The translations under genes were made by a program, and so were the position numbers. This document shows positions 39,771-50,715 of a DNA stretch of 64,000 bases, in pieces. The stretch spans positions 310,001-374,000 of the forward strand of contig JAGKQI010000046.1 of NCBI GenBank assembly GCA_018806915.1, read 5' to 3'. The DNA is from Phytophthora colocasiae. Its lineage: Eukaryota; Oomycota; Peronosporomycetes; Peronosporales; Peronosporaceae. The notes beneath the pieces were generated by a model, which had not been told where the DNA came from, made no database searches, and saw only the letters and a list, made by a program, of their open reading frames with translations. How positions within the stretch are numbered: position 1 is the stretch's first letter; every line of letters starts with the position of its first letter.

Positions 39771-41971
39771 GCGCCTCCCCCGGCCTTGTGGCATCCTGCT
39801 CAGATATCATTAACGAACGAGCAGAGAGTATAAAGGAGAGGCGAAACAATGCACGCGGCAATAACAGCCAGGGCAGCTTGATTTGGCTGGATGTAATGCG
39901 CTGGCTAAAGCGACGTATAGTCGACCCTCTTCCTAAACTACTGGGTGGTCTTATTCACGGTGCTGCGGTTCAGAGTGAGCTTCATCACTTTTGGCTCCGG
40001 CTTATGATAGCTAGCACGGTCTTCGTTGCTATCATGATTCCGTATCAACTCGTCATGGATACTATGAATCGTACAACTGTGATCGCGAGTGTCGCGAAAG
40101 TGCTCGAGCTGCTGTCCGAGGTTGCGTTTGTTGTTGATTTATGGTTTAGCTGGCATATACAGGATTGCACGACTTCGATGGAGCTATACGACGAAAAGCA
40201 GCGTAGTATCTACAAGAAAGAGCGCATACTCTGGGACGTTATCGCTGCTATTCCATTCTACGATTTAGTGGCCATCTTTATCAATTGCAAGTGGCTGAAA
40301 CTCTTGCGCTGTGTCAAGATTTTCAACGTCGTAAACTACTTAGACGAGTTAAATCGTCGCAGCGTCACCAATGATACCAAGCGCTTCTGGCACGTCTGCT
40401 TCCTGTACTTGCTGACGATTTACTGGACAGCATGTGCGTACTTAGCTGTGTCCATGGAAATCGGGTTTGCTACCCTGTGGAATTCCTGGCTGCCATCACA
40501 AGAATTGGAAGTCTTGGATTCCGACAACCCATCGTCATCAAAACTTTTCTTACGGTTTTTGAGGGGACTCTTCTTCGCAACGACCATGTTTGTCAAGAAA
40601 GGATACACTCCGGAGCCTGATACGGCGTCGTTGTACACGTTTCACATCGCCATTTCATTTATTGGCCTTATCGTCATGTCCTTCGTGATCGGAGAACTGG
40701 CCAGTTTGTTTATTTCCTACATCGGGCTGGAAGTTGAGTTTCGCAAGAACTACATCGCTGTGGAATTGTACCTAACACGGTTACGCGTTAGTGATCGCAT
40801 CCGAGCTCGAACGGATGCATTCATGACTTCCCTGTGGTCTTCTCATGCTGGGGTTAACTACGAAGATCTACTTGAAGAACTGCCCCAGGAAATTCGTGCT
40901 GCTTGTGTACTTCATGTATCCAAGAAGCCGCTAGAATGGTTCGTGATAAAAGTGGTCACTCCTGTGTGTTGGGAAGGTGAAGAAAACATCGACATACTAA
41001 CGCTCTCATTGGCAGAACATCTTCGTTTTGAGAGCTATCCACGTGATGAGAACGTTGTGACTGAAGGTAGCATCGTGAGAGCCATGTACTTTGTGATCAA
41101 GGGCCATCTCACTATGCGAAGTCGATCAATAACGCATCGACCACTTGGACTACGTGACGGCAGCTACTTTGGCGAACGTGGCCTCCTTGGTTGTACGATC
41201 AGTGCGTACACGATTCGCACCTCTCGAGCATGTGACTTGTTGTCTTTGAGCTCCGAGGCTTTTGCCCAGGTCTTACAAAAATACTCATTCACTCGTCTTG
41301 CGCTCAAGCTCTGTGATCGAGCGTACAGACACCTCAAGGGACAGTACATTGCAACTTGCGCGAGAAATGAAATGGAAGGACACTGGGGCAAAGCACTATT
41401 TCACACACTTGGAAAGATTAAACGCAGCCATGTAGCTACTGAAGAAAAAGACTCTCTGAAGCCAGACCAAGTTACAGCAACGAATGCTACCACGCCAGAC
41501 GAAGTCACAAGATCTTCCGACGGCAACATTACGACTATATTATCGCTTGCTACTACGGAAAAAGCTGTTGAAACAGCCACTACACCCGATGAGAAGGTAG
41601 TTGAGACTTCTACCGAGAAGATTCACAAAGATGCACCATTTTGTGGCGTACCAAGCAACCTATCGGACAAGTTGGACGAACTGCCAGTCCACATCGACGA
41701 GATGTTTATGGCCCTGAATACACCGCGAGCCTGCTTCGAGGCTTTTGCACCCCTGCTAAATATTCTGTTACCGACGGATCCGCTGGACTGGAAAGCTAGC
41801 TTTTGGGAATGTATACCGAAACTCGTTAACCGATCAGACACATCGGGGTCACTCGAACCAACTACAAAATCTGTCCAACAGAACCACGACTCACCACAGG
41901 AGCTACCCCCACAGCGTACAGATACAACTGGAAGTCTACAGACTACCGATAGCTCGAAGAAGATAGTTTAA
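39692..41971 (+). CDS. Cyclic-nucleotide-gated channel, second repeat
   Basis: Long intact frame of about 755 codons, downstream half of the tandem channel. S1-S6 are visible: MIASTVFVAIMIPYQLV, VAFVVDLWFSW, WDVIAAIPFYDLVAIF, the S4-like WLKLLRCVKIFNVVNYL, the pore GLFFATTMFVKKGYTPE and FHIAISFIGLIVMSFVIGEL. The pore lacks GYG, so it is not a typical K+ filter. The C-linker is followed by a cyclic-nucleotide-binding domain (ENVVTEGS...YFVIKGHL...GSYFGERGLL). The last 200 residues are Thr/Asp-rich. It joins the first repeat by a one-base shift in an A-rich run near 39695. Confidence 0.8.
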   Translation: MLQVASIHQEQARLQQLSRAAQRRGVSASPGLVASCSDIINERAESIKERRNNARGNNSQGSLIWLDVMRWLKRRIVDPLPKLLGGLIHGAAVQSELHHFWLRLMIASTVFVAIMIPYQLVMDTMNRTTVIASVAKVLELLSEVAFVVDLWFSWHIQDCTTSMELYDEKQRSIYKKERILWDVIAAIPFYDLVAIFINCKWLKLLRCVKIFNVVNYLDELNRRSVTNDTKRFWHVCFLYLLTIYWTACAYLAVSMEIGFATLWNSWLPSQELEVLDSDNPSSSKLFLRFLRGLFFATTMFVKKGYTPEPDTASLYTFHIAISFIGLIVMSFVIGELASLFISYIGLEVEFRKNYIAVELYLTRLRVSDRIRARTDAFMTSLWSSHAGVNYEDLLEELPQEIRAACVLHVSKKPLEWFVIKVVTPVCWEGEENIDILTLSLAEHLRFESYPRDENVVTEGSIVRAMYFVIKGHLTMRSRSITHRPLGLRDGSYFGERGLLGCTISAYTIRTSRACDLLSLSSEAFAQVLQKYSFTRLALKLCDRAYRHLKGQYIATCARNEMEGHWGKALFHTLGKIKRSHVATEEKDSLKPDQVTATNATTPDEVTRSSDGNITTILSLATTEKAVETATTPDEKVVETSTEKIHKDAPFCGVPSNLSDKLDELPVHIDEMFMALNTPRACFEAFAPLLNILLPTDPLDWKASFWECIPKLVNRSDTSGSLEPTTKSVQQNHDSPQELPPQRTDTTGSLQTTDSSKKIV

Positions 41972-42063
41972 CAAACCCTTTTTTTTTAAGATTTCTTACA
42001 CTTGTCCACCCTGGAGATGTTGCTACTTGATCTCCTTATAAAGATCACACTTGATCAACGCGT

Positions 42064-42460
42064 TCATGCAGCCATAGATCGTCGTCGATTGGTGAATCGA
42101 CCACGTCTGGAAACTGCGCTTTGCTTCATAGAGCTAGCTCTGGACGTTCGAGCCATTTCCTGTGCCTTCGCCATGCAAGCTTCATGGTAAGCCTTGGAGC
42201 TCGCTAATTCTTCACGTACCACTTCAAGTGCATCAGTCTTAGCTGCATCCGTGAGGCACGTCGAGCAGAAACTCCGTTTCTCCTCGAGAACAGTACGTTG
42301 GTCGGGAGCCACGACAAACACGAGCTGCTTATTGGAACATCTCGTGCACACTTGTCGCGAGTAGCTCTTGCAAGTCTTGTGGCTCGTTCCAAGCAGTCCG
42401 AAGCTCCGAGAACATACTGTCGTCGACTACTCTTTTTTACGCCTTGAAATTCCAACTTGG
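42064..42460 (-). pseudogene. FYVE zinc-finger protein, C-terminal fragment
   Basis: Minus-strand reading includes HKTCKSYSRQVCTRC, then QLVFV and SFCSTCLTDA, and a helical tail ending RRRSMAA. Spacing fits the FYVE finger of oomycete FYVE/START proteins, which bind PI3P on endosomes, but one zinc cysteine is replaced by Tyr (CKSY). No upstream part of the gene is present. Confidence 0.55.
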
Positions 42461-43298
42461 AGGGAGCCAGTGGTCACGCAAGCAGGAACTAGAGTCAGCA
42501 CGTCACCAGAGAGACCCCGGTGGACATTGTCCAGTAGAAACGGCTAGGGAGAAGACGTTTGATAGCAACTACAGCCTTGGGTAGACTAGTAGCTTGTCCT
42601 CGTGCTAATCCCAATACAATATACATAATACAAAACGAATGCACCACCACATTGAAGTTGAAGTGGACACCCTTTAGTCGAGACGCTATCAATAAGCACC
42701 ACAACTGCGCGGTAGCTAGCCGCGATCCCCGCCACACTACGCATGCATCCTCAGCTTCGTACCTCAGAACTTCGTGCCTCCTGAACGTATTACCCCAGAG
42801 GTCCCTGCCGGTCAGTATACCGCAGAACAAGGCCACTCCCCTAGATAACCCCCAAAATGCTGTTGGGTGAAGCCGGCCAGTTGCCGCAGTACTCCACGCG
42901 TAAGTCTTAGTTACTTAACTCCTCACAACCGTGCGAAATCGTAACTGAGAGGTTCGACGGCCAGTCCGCACGCCAAAGAGCTCTCCTAACTACCGCCGCC
43001 CACTATATTACTCCTAACCTAAGTATGCCGTCTGCCACCGCCAGGATCTTCCTTCGGCGACTCCTTACGCGTCTTCTCCACCGCTCCTTCCTTGTGCTCA
43101 CGTCGCCCGTCCCAGTACTCCACTTGTGTGCTGCTAGTCCACCGCCGAGTCGTTCCTCCTGCTGCGATCTTCCATCGTAGCCATTGGCCTTGAACTTCAA
43201 CGTCGTCCCGTATCTTCCGGTCTCCGTAGCCTTGTAGTCACCGTCCAACCTGCTGTCGTCCCCAATTGACTGCAAGTTAACTTCCTTAGCCGTCGCCG
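42461..43298. other. No clear gene; probable 3' end of element G
   Basis: Between the FYVE fragment and element G. No convincing gene seen. It holds one copy of the 43-bp repeat (42656-42698). Likely the degenerate 3' end or LTR of G, but no boundary could be fixed. Confidence 0.35.
42656..42698 (+). repeat. 43-bp repeat, copy 1
   Basis: AGTTGAAGTGGACACC... ending AATAAGCA, identical to 45607-45649 in the same orientation. Flanking sequence differs. Confidence 0.95.
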
Positions 43299-45606
43299 TC
43301 ATCTGTGAGGTCGATGATCTCCGTCTTGTAGTGCTGTGTGCTGCTTTTTAGGAGCGTAAATTCCTAATTGTCCGCACGCCATCCCCCGCCTGAAGATCGT
43401 CCCCGATCTTTCCTTCGTCGAATAGCTGCTCGAACGGTTGGAGGCTGGCACCACTGGTCCACCTGGTCGATCTTGGTATTCAACTCGGTACTGGGTCTCA
43501 TAGCGTCCTGCCTTGTTCTTGACCTTGCGCTGTCCTCGCTCAATGACAGTTCCAGCGCCTGCTTCGGCCATAATAACTTTGGCTGCTGATGGCCAACGTC
43601 CTTGTCCATGTCCACGCAAAGCTCGAGCGGCACCACCTTCATTTTCAGGTCCGTTTGCTTCATTACTGACGCTTGCTGAGACGTCTCCGTCATTAATCGC
43701 CGTGGTGTCGTCTCCATAGGTCGTCGAAGGGCTTGGTACCCTGCGATTCTTAGCTGTACCCATTTCCTTGGTGTTTGTCGCCGTCGGCTGGTTACGTAGA
43801 GCACTCCGTCGTGCTGCCCGTGCCTCTCGCGCTTCTCTTTCTGCACGTCGTTTGGCCTGCTGCTTCCGTTGCCGATTCGGTCCTTGAGCTTCAGTACGCT
43901 TCCGTTTTCGTGGCTTCGTCGCCGGTATTGCTGTGACTCCTTTGTTCGCCACCTTAAACGATGCTTGAGCTTCGGTAGATAGTGTAGTAGCTGCCGTCGT
44001 TTCCTGCAGATCTTGTCCGGTGCCCGTTGTCTCATCCGGGTCCTCCGTCTCAACTTCTGCAACGGTAGTAGATATTCTTGAGCTCCAAGCTGGCCTACCG
44101 TGTCGTCACGTCCTCTGTGGTTTTTCTCCGTTCTCGAACCCGCTGCACCTATCGGTACTGTGGCCATCTCCATTGCCTGAGCGTTATCTTGGATACTGAC
44201 GATCGTACGTGTCGTAGATTCAGGTGCAAGTTCACCTTCTGCTACGGGTGCTGGTTCTGTCACCGCTACAGTGTCGTTCGATCCGTATTCAACGTCATCG
44301 TCACCAAACAGCTCCTCATCCTTGGCCATGCCTTCCAGTATCTGGTCAGCTATCGCTGTCAACTGACTCCTCTGTCTGTAGTACGAGATCAGGAAACTGC
44401 AGTGAGCAACCAACTCCTCGCCTGTGTCTTCTCTTCGGACGATCCAGTTGTCAAAGCCTCCGTCTGCTGTTAATTTCACGGGACCGATCCACTGATGGGC
44501 AAGCTTCGTCACACCAGTTCCTCTAGGAGGCTTAAAGAGCCACGCTGTATCGCCCACCTTGAAGTGTACGCTGTTCCTGACCGTCCGATTGTAATACCGC
44601 TCACGCCGTAGCTGATCACGTTCTAACACCACCTTTGCAATCTTCGGTGCCGATGTCATGTTCTTCACCAGCTTTCGGTGATACTCCGGCCAGCCGTCGA
44701 TCTGCTGTACTTGACTCACCCTCAGTAGTTTATTAGGAGCACGCAGCCGCCTCCCCATCATAAGCTCATTAGGAGAGTATCCTGTAGTTCCATGTCGGGC
44801 TCCGTTATAGGCGTACATCGCGCACGGGTTCCAGTCGTCCCAATCATTCCGCTTCTCGTCCACGTACTGTGAGACTATGTCCTTCCAGATCTTGTGATAT
44901 CTCTCCACGAGTCCTAGCAACATAGGTCGATACGGTACAGGCTTGGTCTGTTTTGCCTGCATTAGCTGGACGAATCTGGTCACCACGAGTCCATTCAACG
45001 CTGCAGCTCCGTCCATGATCCACTCACGCATAGGCCCATGTACGCCCACGATACGTTCCGTCAAAAACCTTGCGATATCTTCTGCTGTATGACTTGGAGT
45101 TGCAATCATTACTGCATATCTGCTAGCGTAGTCGACAGCTGCGTTAACGTAGTGATTATCTCTGGCAGTGATCGGTAGCGGACCTGCTACGTCACCCATC
45201 TGTCGCCAACTACACCAACTCCCAAGCTTCGAAGCGGTGGCATAACTGCCTTTGGCTTCGTTTTCCGTGTTGCACAATTTCTACAGCTTCGTACCCAGTA
45301 CTTGACTTGGTCACGCATTCCGGGCCACCAGTAAATCTTCTCTAGCCGTCCGTACGTCTGTGGAGTTCCCAAGTGACATGCGTAGATCGAGTCGTGAGCT
45401 TCTCGCAGTGCCTTCGCTCGGAGTGGAGCCGGTAAAACCACCCCTAAAGATCCGTCTGCCTCACGTAAATGCACCAGTCCGTCTCGAACAACAACTGTTA
45501 GTCCTTTATGTAGCTGCTGTCCTCGTAGCCGTTGTGACAACTTGTCCTCTGCCTGGTGCCGTCGAATCTCGGCGTCAGTGAGCTGTCCGTCACTCGATCC
45601 GTCATC
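43299..45606 (-). pseudogene. Integrase region of Gypsy element G
   Basis: Minus-strand reading from about 45600. The zinc-binding domain comes first (HLGTPQTYGRLEKIYWWPGM...C-NC), then after a shift near 45230 the core (VAGPLPI...AAVDYASRYAV, WIMDGAAAL, LVERYHKIW). The second Asp lies in MDGAA and the Glu in ERYH, so D, D and E are visible. Integrase C-terminal blocks GDTAWLFKPP and LAHQWIGPVKL follow. Near 44100 the likely frame changes to a Lys/Arg-rich tail (residues of ORF 43952-43299) with a weak chromodomain-like block. Decayed. Confidence 0.75.
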
Positions 45607-45649
45607 AGTTGAAGTGGACACCCTTTAGTCGAGACGCTATCAATAAGCA
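45607..45649 (+). repeat. 43-bp repeat, copy 2
   Basis: Identical to 42656-42698. Here it sits exactly where RT ends and the integrase region begins, replacing the rest of RT, all RNase H and the linker of element G. Confidence 0.95.
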
Positions 45650-46742
45650 ATGACTCCAAGAGCCGTATCCCCTGCTCGTCGAGTTCGTGTCCCAGGTACT
45701 CCAGTCTCGTCTTGGCGAAACTGCACTTCTTCGGTTTCAGTGACAACCCCGCCCGTGACAACCGTTCCAACACACAGGCCAGTTCACCCACGTGTCGCGA
45801 GACTGATCCCGCAGTAAAGATGATCACGTCGTCCAGATATACCAAACAGCTTCTCCATGGAAGTCCTCGAAGAACTGCATCCATCATCCGCTGGAACGTT
45901 CCCGGTGCTTTAGCTAAGCCGAAAGGCATTCGAACAAACTGGAACAATCCTTGTCGAGTATCAAACCCGGTCTTAGGCTTGTCCGTTCCTGCTACAGGCA
46001 CCTGCCAATAGCCCGCATGAAGGTCTAGGCTCGAATATCCTCGTGATCCATGCATAGTATCCAGAGCTTCGTCAATTCTCGGTAACGGGTACACGTCCTT
46101 CTTGGTGACGTTGTTCAGTAGCCGGTACCCGATGCAGAATCTAACAGTGCCGTCTTTCTTCCGAACCAGGACCATCGGAAATCCCCATGCTCCCGTGCCT
46201 TCCTCTATGACTCCATCGTGCGACATCTTCTGTACTTTAGCGTCGATCATTTCCTGCTCGGTTCTCGAATATCGTCGGGGTCGAATCTTAATCGGAGGTG
46301 CTTCTCCGGTGTTGATATGATGCTCTACACCAAGTGTCGTTGCCGGTGGACATCCTTCCTTCGGTTCCAGCAACCCTGGTTAATTCCTGAGCAGCTTCGC
46401 GAGAAGTTCCTTGTCCTTAGCATCCATCTCCCCGAAGTCCAACGTCTCCTCATTGCTAAGTGGCTTCTCCTGTACCTGGATCTGATCTAGCCACTCACAC
46501 ACACGTTCTCGTTCGAGATCACCTCCCAAATCCAGAATCTCCATCTCGTCATCCAGAGGCGTCCATGTTCCCAGCATCTCCCTGCTCGGTAACTTTGCTG
46601 TCTTTCCAACTAGATTAAGGATTGGTACCTTCACTTTACCCGACTTCACAGTCACCAACGTTGGTGCCACAAGCAAGTAGGGCTCCTTACGTTTCTTCGG
46701 AATGAAGAGGCCAACTGTTCCGCCCTCCTCAGGTACTGATAC
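45650..46742 (-). pseudogene. Reverse transcriptase region of Gypsy element G
   Basis: Minus-strand reading starts at the junction with the C insertion (46742) with pre-RT sequence (VGLFIPKKRKEPYLLVAPTL). It has an in-frame TAA at 46380-46382 and then RT: VRFCIGYRLLNN, where the usual D of C-DYR is G, YSSLDLHAGYWQV, MPFGLAKAPGTFQ and YLDDVIIF. It stops at LEYLGHELDEQGI and meets the 43-bp patch. Non-functional. Confidence 0.85.
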
Positions 46743-47202
46743 TGTAACGGGGTTACACGTACCAGTGGTTGTACCACTTGTAACTCTAACAGTTAGGACA
46801 ACTGTTAGAGGTTGGAAATGGGCCTCAGACCTTGGTGTGCTGTACACACCAAAGGATACATGGGCGAACCACATTATTGGGTGGTTCGTGTGCATTTGTG
46901 CATATTATTGGTAGAAAGTAACGGATTTCTACCAATCACTGAGCAGAGTTTCTGCCAACCACACGTTGACAGACCCTTTAGAAATAGATAACAAACAGTT
47001 TTAGGAGGTCCATAATTGGCTTATGCCAAATTCAATAACAGTTCTCATTTTACGGTATTTTGCAGTTTAATTTAGTTATATTTGATTTAATTATACTTAT
47101 TTAAATAAGTATACTTAAATTAAGTCTATTCTAATTGCACGCTTCCTCATACACGTAAGCGCACGTGTACGCCACCTAATAGGTCTAGGTAGACCCATTA
47201 CA
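46743..47202 (+). repeat. 5' LTR of element C (right end tentative)
   Basis: Starts TGTAAC; a TTACA end at 47202 followed by CCTGGTAGCAC is a possible LTR end and primer site, but this is uncertain. Hairpins include CTCTAACAGTT/AACTGTTAGAG at 46784-46810. A loop-free 22-bp palindrome with arms TATACTTATTT lies at 47092-47113. Confidence 0.65.
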
Positions 47203-47251
47203 CCTGGTAGCACTTTGTAGTCCGTCCCACGACCGACTGCAGTTCGTTCGT

Positions 47252-48217
47252 ATGGAGTCATACGAACGCGGGGTCGAGAACTCCCCAATGGATCAGGGAT
47301 CCACTGGGACCCCACACATGTCCGTGACGCGCACGGACTGTGCCCACCTGTCGGACCCAGAGTGGGAAGCTCTCCAAAGACTTTCGCAAGTCATTGGAGA
47401 GGCGGCGGTAGCGACGATGCTTCGTACGCTATCGCCGACAGAGCAACATGGTGTTGCTCTGGGGTACATTGTTAAGGAGCAACGGGATGTTGCTGCCTCG
47501 GTGGAGTCGTTGAAACTCCACGTGAGTACCTACACGGGAAAGGAGGACGAGACCCTCCTTCGTTGGCTTGTCGAACTTGACACAGCCGTTGCGGCTCGAC
47601 GTATCGTCGATCCGATGTCGAAGGTCGCGTTCGCCATGTCATGTCTTGGCGGACGTGCGAGGAGTTGGGCCTATGGGCGCCGACTCTCGGATCCTACGTG
47701 CTTCTGCACGTACGAGGAGTTCAAGGAGGAACTCAAGCTTGCGTTTGAGCCTCCGAAGAACGAGTTCAGATCGAGAGCGGAGTTTCTCGATCTGCAACAG
47801 GGCAAGGATGATGTTCACACCTTTGCCCAGCGTGCTCGATACTTGGTATCGAACATAGTGGCCAACCCGATCGACGAGGCGACCAAGGTCGTCACGTTCA
47901 TGAAGGGACTAAGAGATGGTCCCATCAAAACATATCTCTTTCGAGAGTATCCGAATACTCTCGAAGAGGCGATCAGCCTTGCGATGCAAGAGGAGTTTAG
48001 CCGGCGTCAAGCTAAACTCCATGCGAACGCGCCGAAGCCGGCGCGTCCTGTTGCGAAGACGGGAGGTCCGGAACCTATGGACCTCTCGAGTGCTACGACT
48101 GCTGGTCAACAGCAGCGTAAGAACGTCAAGGTTCGATGTTACCTGTGTGGTAACATCGGTCACTATGCACGCAAGTGCACAGCGAGCGGGCGTTCAAAAA
48201 ACGCCAAGGACCAGTAG
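47252..48217 (+). CDS. Gag of element C
   Basis: ATG at 47252 inside a perfect hairpin. 321 codons. The retrotransposon-gag capsid domain covers about residues 90-230 (blocks RWLVELDTAVAARRI, ARSWAYGRRL, FEPPKNEFRSRAEFL, LQQGKDDVHTFAQRARYLV, YPNTLEEAISLAMQEEF). One zinc knuckle CYLCGNIGHYARKC lies near the end. It stops at TAG 48215-48217. Reading continues into protease by a -1 frameshift site at 48196. The ORF is intact despite dense hairpins. Confidence 0.9.
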   Translation: MESYERGVENSPMDQGSTGTPHMSVTRTDCAHLSDPEWEALQRLSQVIGEAAVATMLRTLSPTEQHGVALGYIVKEQRDVAASVESLKLHVSTYTGKEDETLLRWLVELDTAVAARRIVDPMSKVAFAMSCLGGRARSWAYGRRLSDPTCFCTYEEFKEELKLAFEPPKNEFRSRAEFLDLQQGKDDVHTFAQRARYLVSNIVANPIDEATKVVTFMKGLRDGPIKTYLFREYPNTLEEAISLAMQEEFSRRQAKLHANAPKPARPVAKTGGPEPMDLSSATTAGQQQRKNVKVRCYLCGNIGHYARKCTASGRSKNAKDQ

Positions 48218-48237
48218 GCGCGGGGCGTCCTACTGGT
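48196..48237 (+). promoter_or_regulatory. -1 ribosomal frameshift signal, gag to protease (C)
   Basis: Slippery heptamer A AAA AAC (48196-48202) in the gag frame (codons AAA AAC), a 7-base spacer, then a stem ACCAGTAGG/CCTACTGGT (48210-48218 with 48229-48237), extended by two pairs after a one-base bulge. The gag stop is inside the stem. The protease frame is -1 and open here. This is the textbook arrangement. Confidence 0.8.
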
Positions 48238-50124
48238 AATGCAGTCTCGCGTGTCGAACTCGGACACGCGACGTTGAAGGCTGGTGCCCCCAGCGAGAAG
48301 GTTTCTCGCTGCGAGATGCAAGATAACAAGCCAGGTCTTGTCATCCTGAACGTGATGTCGAAGAGAGTGAACTCTCTTCGTGCCCTAGTGGACTCGGGCG
48401 CGTCGAACAACTTTGTTCGACAGGGAAGTCTTCGAAGGCTTGACTTCGAAGAGACCGACACGGCTCGCGGCGTGTTGGAGGTGCGGTTGGCAACAGGTGC
48501 CGTAAGGAGTGAGAAGCGCGTGGTCCGTGTGCGCTTCTCTTACAAACGAAGGACGTTTGTAGAAGACCTTATCGTCTTGGATCTAGACGATAAGTTCGAC
48601 TTGGTATTAGGTATGCCGTGGCTTGCACGGCAGATCAACTGGGAGAAGCGTATGCTCGTACGCTTCAACAACACATGCGCGACAGAGAGCGATGGCCCTG
48701 TCAGTGCTGCACATGCACCGGCCGGTGCATGTGAATCCCCAGTTGAGGCAGCAGCGGCCGCCGCTGCCTCCGATCGCCGCCGGCGACCATCAACGACTCC
48801 GAGAGTCGTTGGGAGAAAATGTGTGTCGACTCAGAAATCTGAGCCGAAGGGTCGCGGTCACATGAGTGATGGTCAGGTGAATGTGAATCACCTGACGCGT
48901 AAACATCTGAATGATGTTTGTCACATGAGTGATGGCCAGGTGAATGCGATTCACCTGAGAGAAGGTAAAATACCGGTATTACCGGTATCCTTGGAGGTAC
49001 TTCAAGCCCCCAAGGGTCGCGCCGACGACGTCGCGTCAACTCCGGGAGTTGACGAAATAAATAAAATTCCGGGAACCGAAAGGCGTGCGTCAGCTCTGGG
49101 AGCTGACGCCACTGGCGCGTCGCTGCTAGTTCTGGGAACTAGCGATCGTACATCAGCTCCGGGAGCTGATGATGCGTGTACAGGCGAACATTCGCTGCTA
49201 GTTCCGGGAACTAGCGATCGTGCGTCAGCTCTAGGAGCTGACGATACGTGTACAAGCGAACACTCGCTAGCGCAGGAAGCTAGCGAGAGCACGTCGACTC
49301 CGGGAGTCGACGATGCGGTTGCTTCATCCGTAGTAGCGGGTGAAGTTGCTCCATCCGTAGGAGCGGATGGAGGCGCAGCGGTTCAGGGAACCGACTGTGC
49401 GGCAGGAGGTGCTGGCGGTTGCAAACGCCCAGCACCAGAAAAACCTGCGTGCTCACGTGCAGCGGTGCTGCACGCGATGAGCGGCACACAAGCAGTGCTT
49501 GAATGTGCGAGTCAGCGGAAGGAATCCGCTGACGATGGCGATAAAGTCCTGTCCAAGGTGGGATGCCTTGGACGTGGAGCGCCTGGAGCTGAGCTCCATG
49601 GCAGACCTTCGCGGCGCAAGCTCAGGGAGCTTTGCGAGTCCCAGTCCATGACTGTGGAGGGTGTGTCTGCGGTGCAGACACCGAGTGTCAAGGCGTTGGA
49701 CGTCTTGACACGAACTGATACTGCGGTACAGTATCAGAGCGCGCGGCACCAGCTCAGTGAGCTGTGTGAGTCTCAGTCCGTGACTGAGAAGGGTGTATTT
49801 GCAGGGCAGACACCGAGTGTCGAGACGTTGAACGTCTTGACACGTACTGGTACTGGGTTACAGTACCAGAGGATGCGGTTGGAGAATCCGCCGACGTGTG
49901 CGTCGGCGTTGACCGCACTTCCAACGATGAGTTGGAAGCGCTTCGCGCGGGACTTGTACGATGGACGCATCGAACAAATTTGCATTCTCTCGGATATCGA
50001 GAGAGTGGATCGCGAAGCCGAGGAGCTGAAGCAGCTCGCGTCGATGGCATCACTGAGGGCGTTGACCCCCTCAGTGCGAAGACCAAGAAGCAATGCTTCG
50101 AGGAGCAGAGTTGGGACTCGTTGA
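48203..50124 (+). CDS. Protease and linker of element C
   Basis: Frame -1 to gag. The retropepsin active site ALVDSGASNNFV lies at about 48380-48420 and DLVLGMPWL at about 48598-48625, both typical. After residue 160 of the frame comes a low-complexity linker of about 450 residues (Ala/Ser/Thr/Glu-rich). It consists largely of hairpin units such as a 7-base arm, GGGA/CTGGGA centre and its complement, and repeats blocks like LVPGTSDRASALGADD. Near 50050 the natural frame moves to the RT frame through an indel. Confidence 0.8.
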
Positions 50125-50714
50125 AGTCGAGTCCCTATTACGAGATTCTGCGGGAGTACAAGGATGTACTCCCGGACGAGATTCCTTCGGAGCTTCCGAA
50201 GGACAAGGGCGTACAGCACGAGATTGATCTCGTGCCGGGCACGAAGTACTGTGTTACACAGCAGTGGCCACTGCCGCGTGAACAAGTTCAAGCGATCGAC
50301 GACTTCTTTGAAAGTCGTCGTCTTGCAGGTCAAGTGCGGGAGTCAAAGTCCCCGCACAGTGCCCAACGTTCTGTGTTAAAAAAACCACAGGGCGGCTGGC
50401 GCATCGTTCATGCGTACAACAAGTTGAACGATGCGACGATACCGGCGCAGACGCCGATACCGCGAAAAGATGTTATCATCGATTCGATGGCCTTGAGCAC
50501 TATCTTCAGTGCTCTAGATCTGCGTGATGGATTCTATCAGATCCTCATGCGTGAGAGGGACATCCCTCTCACTGCGGTAAGCACTCCAAGCGGTATGCTT
50601 TGGGAGTGGCTCGTCATGCCACAGGGGCTTAAGAACGCCCCTGCGACGTTCAATAGATGCGTGACACATCTATTGCGCTCGGTGCGCGACTTCGCACCGA
50701 GCTACTTCGACTGA
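50045..50714 (+). pseudogene. Reverse transcriptase of element C
   Basis: Blocks YYEILREYKDVLPDEIP, QHEIDLVPG, GGWRIVHAYNKLN, FSALDLRDGFYQI, LVMPQGLKNAPATF and SYFD. The catalytic YFDD box is broken: one extra T at about 50713 follows the first Asp codon and creates TGA. The following ORF resumes with VFVHSR. RT is therefore inactive as written. Confidence 0.85.
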
Positions 50715-50715
50715 C

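Noticed and set aside
43364..44100. Arg/Lys-rich end of the 637-codon G frame
   Set aside because: The overlapping frame 43952-43299 has more natural composition; the long frame is likely read-through after a frameshift.
49773..50333. Long minus-strand frames in element C (also 52445-52993 and 48701-49039)
   Set aside because: Dense hairpins make the two strands alike, which opens mirror frames; no motifs seen.
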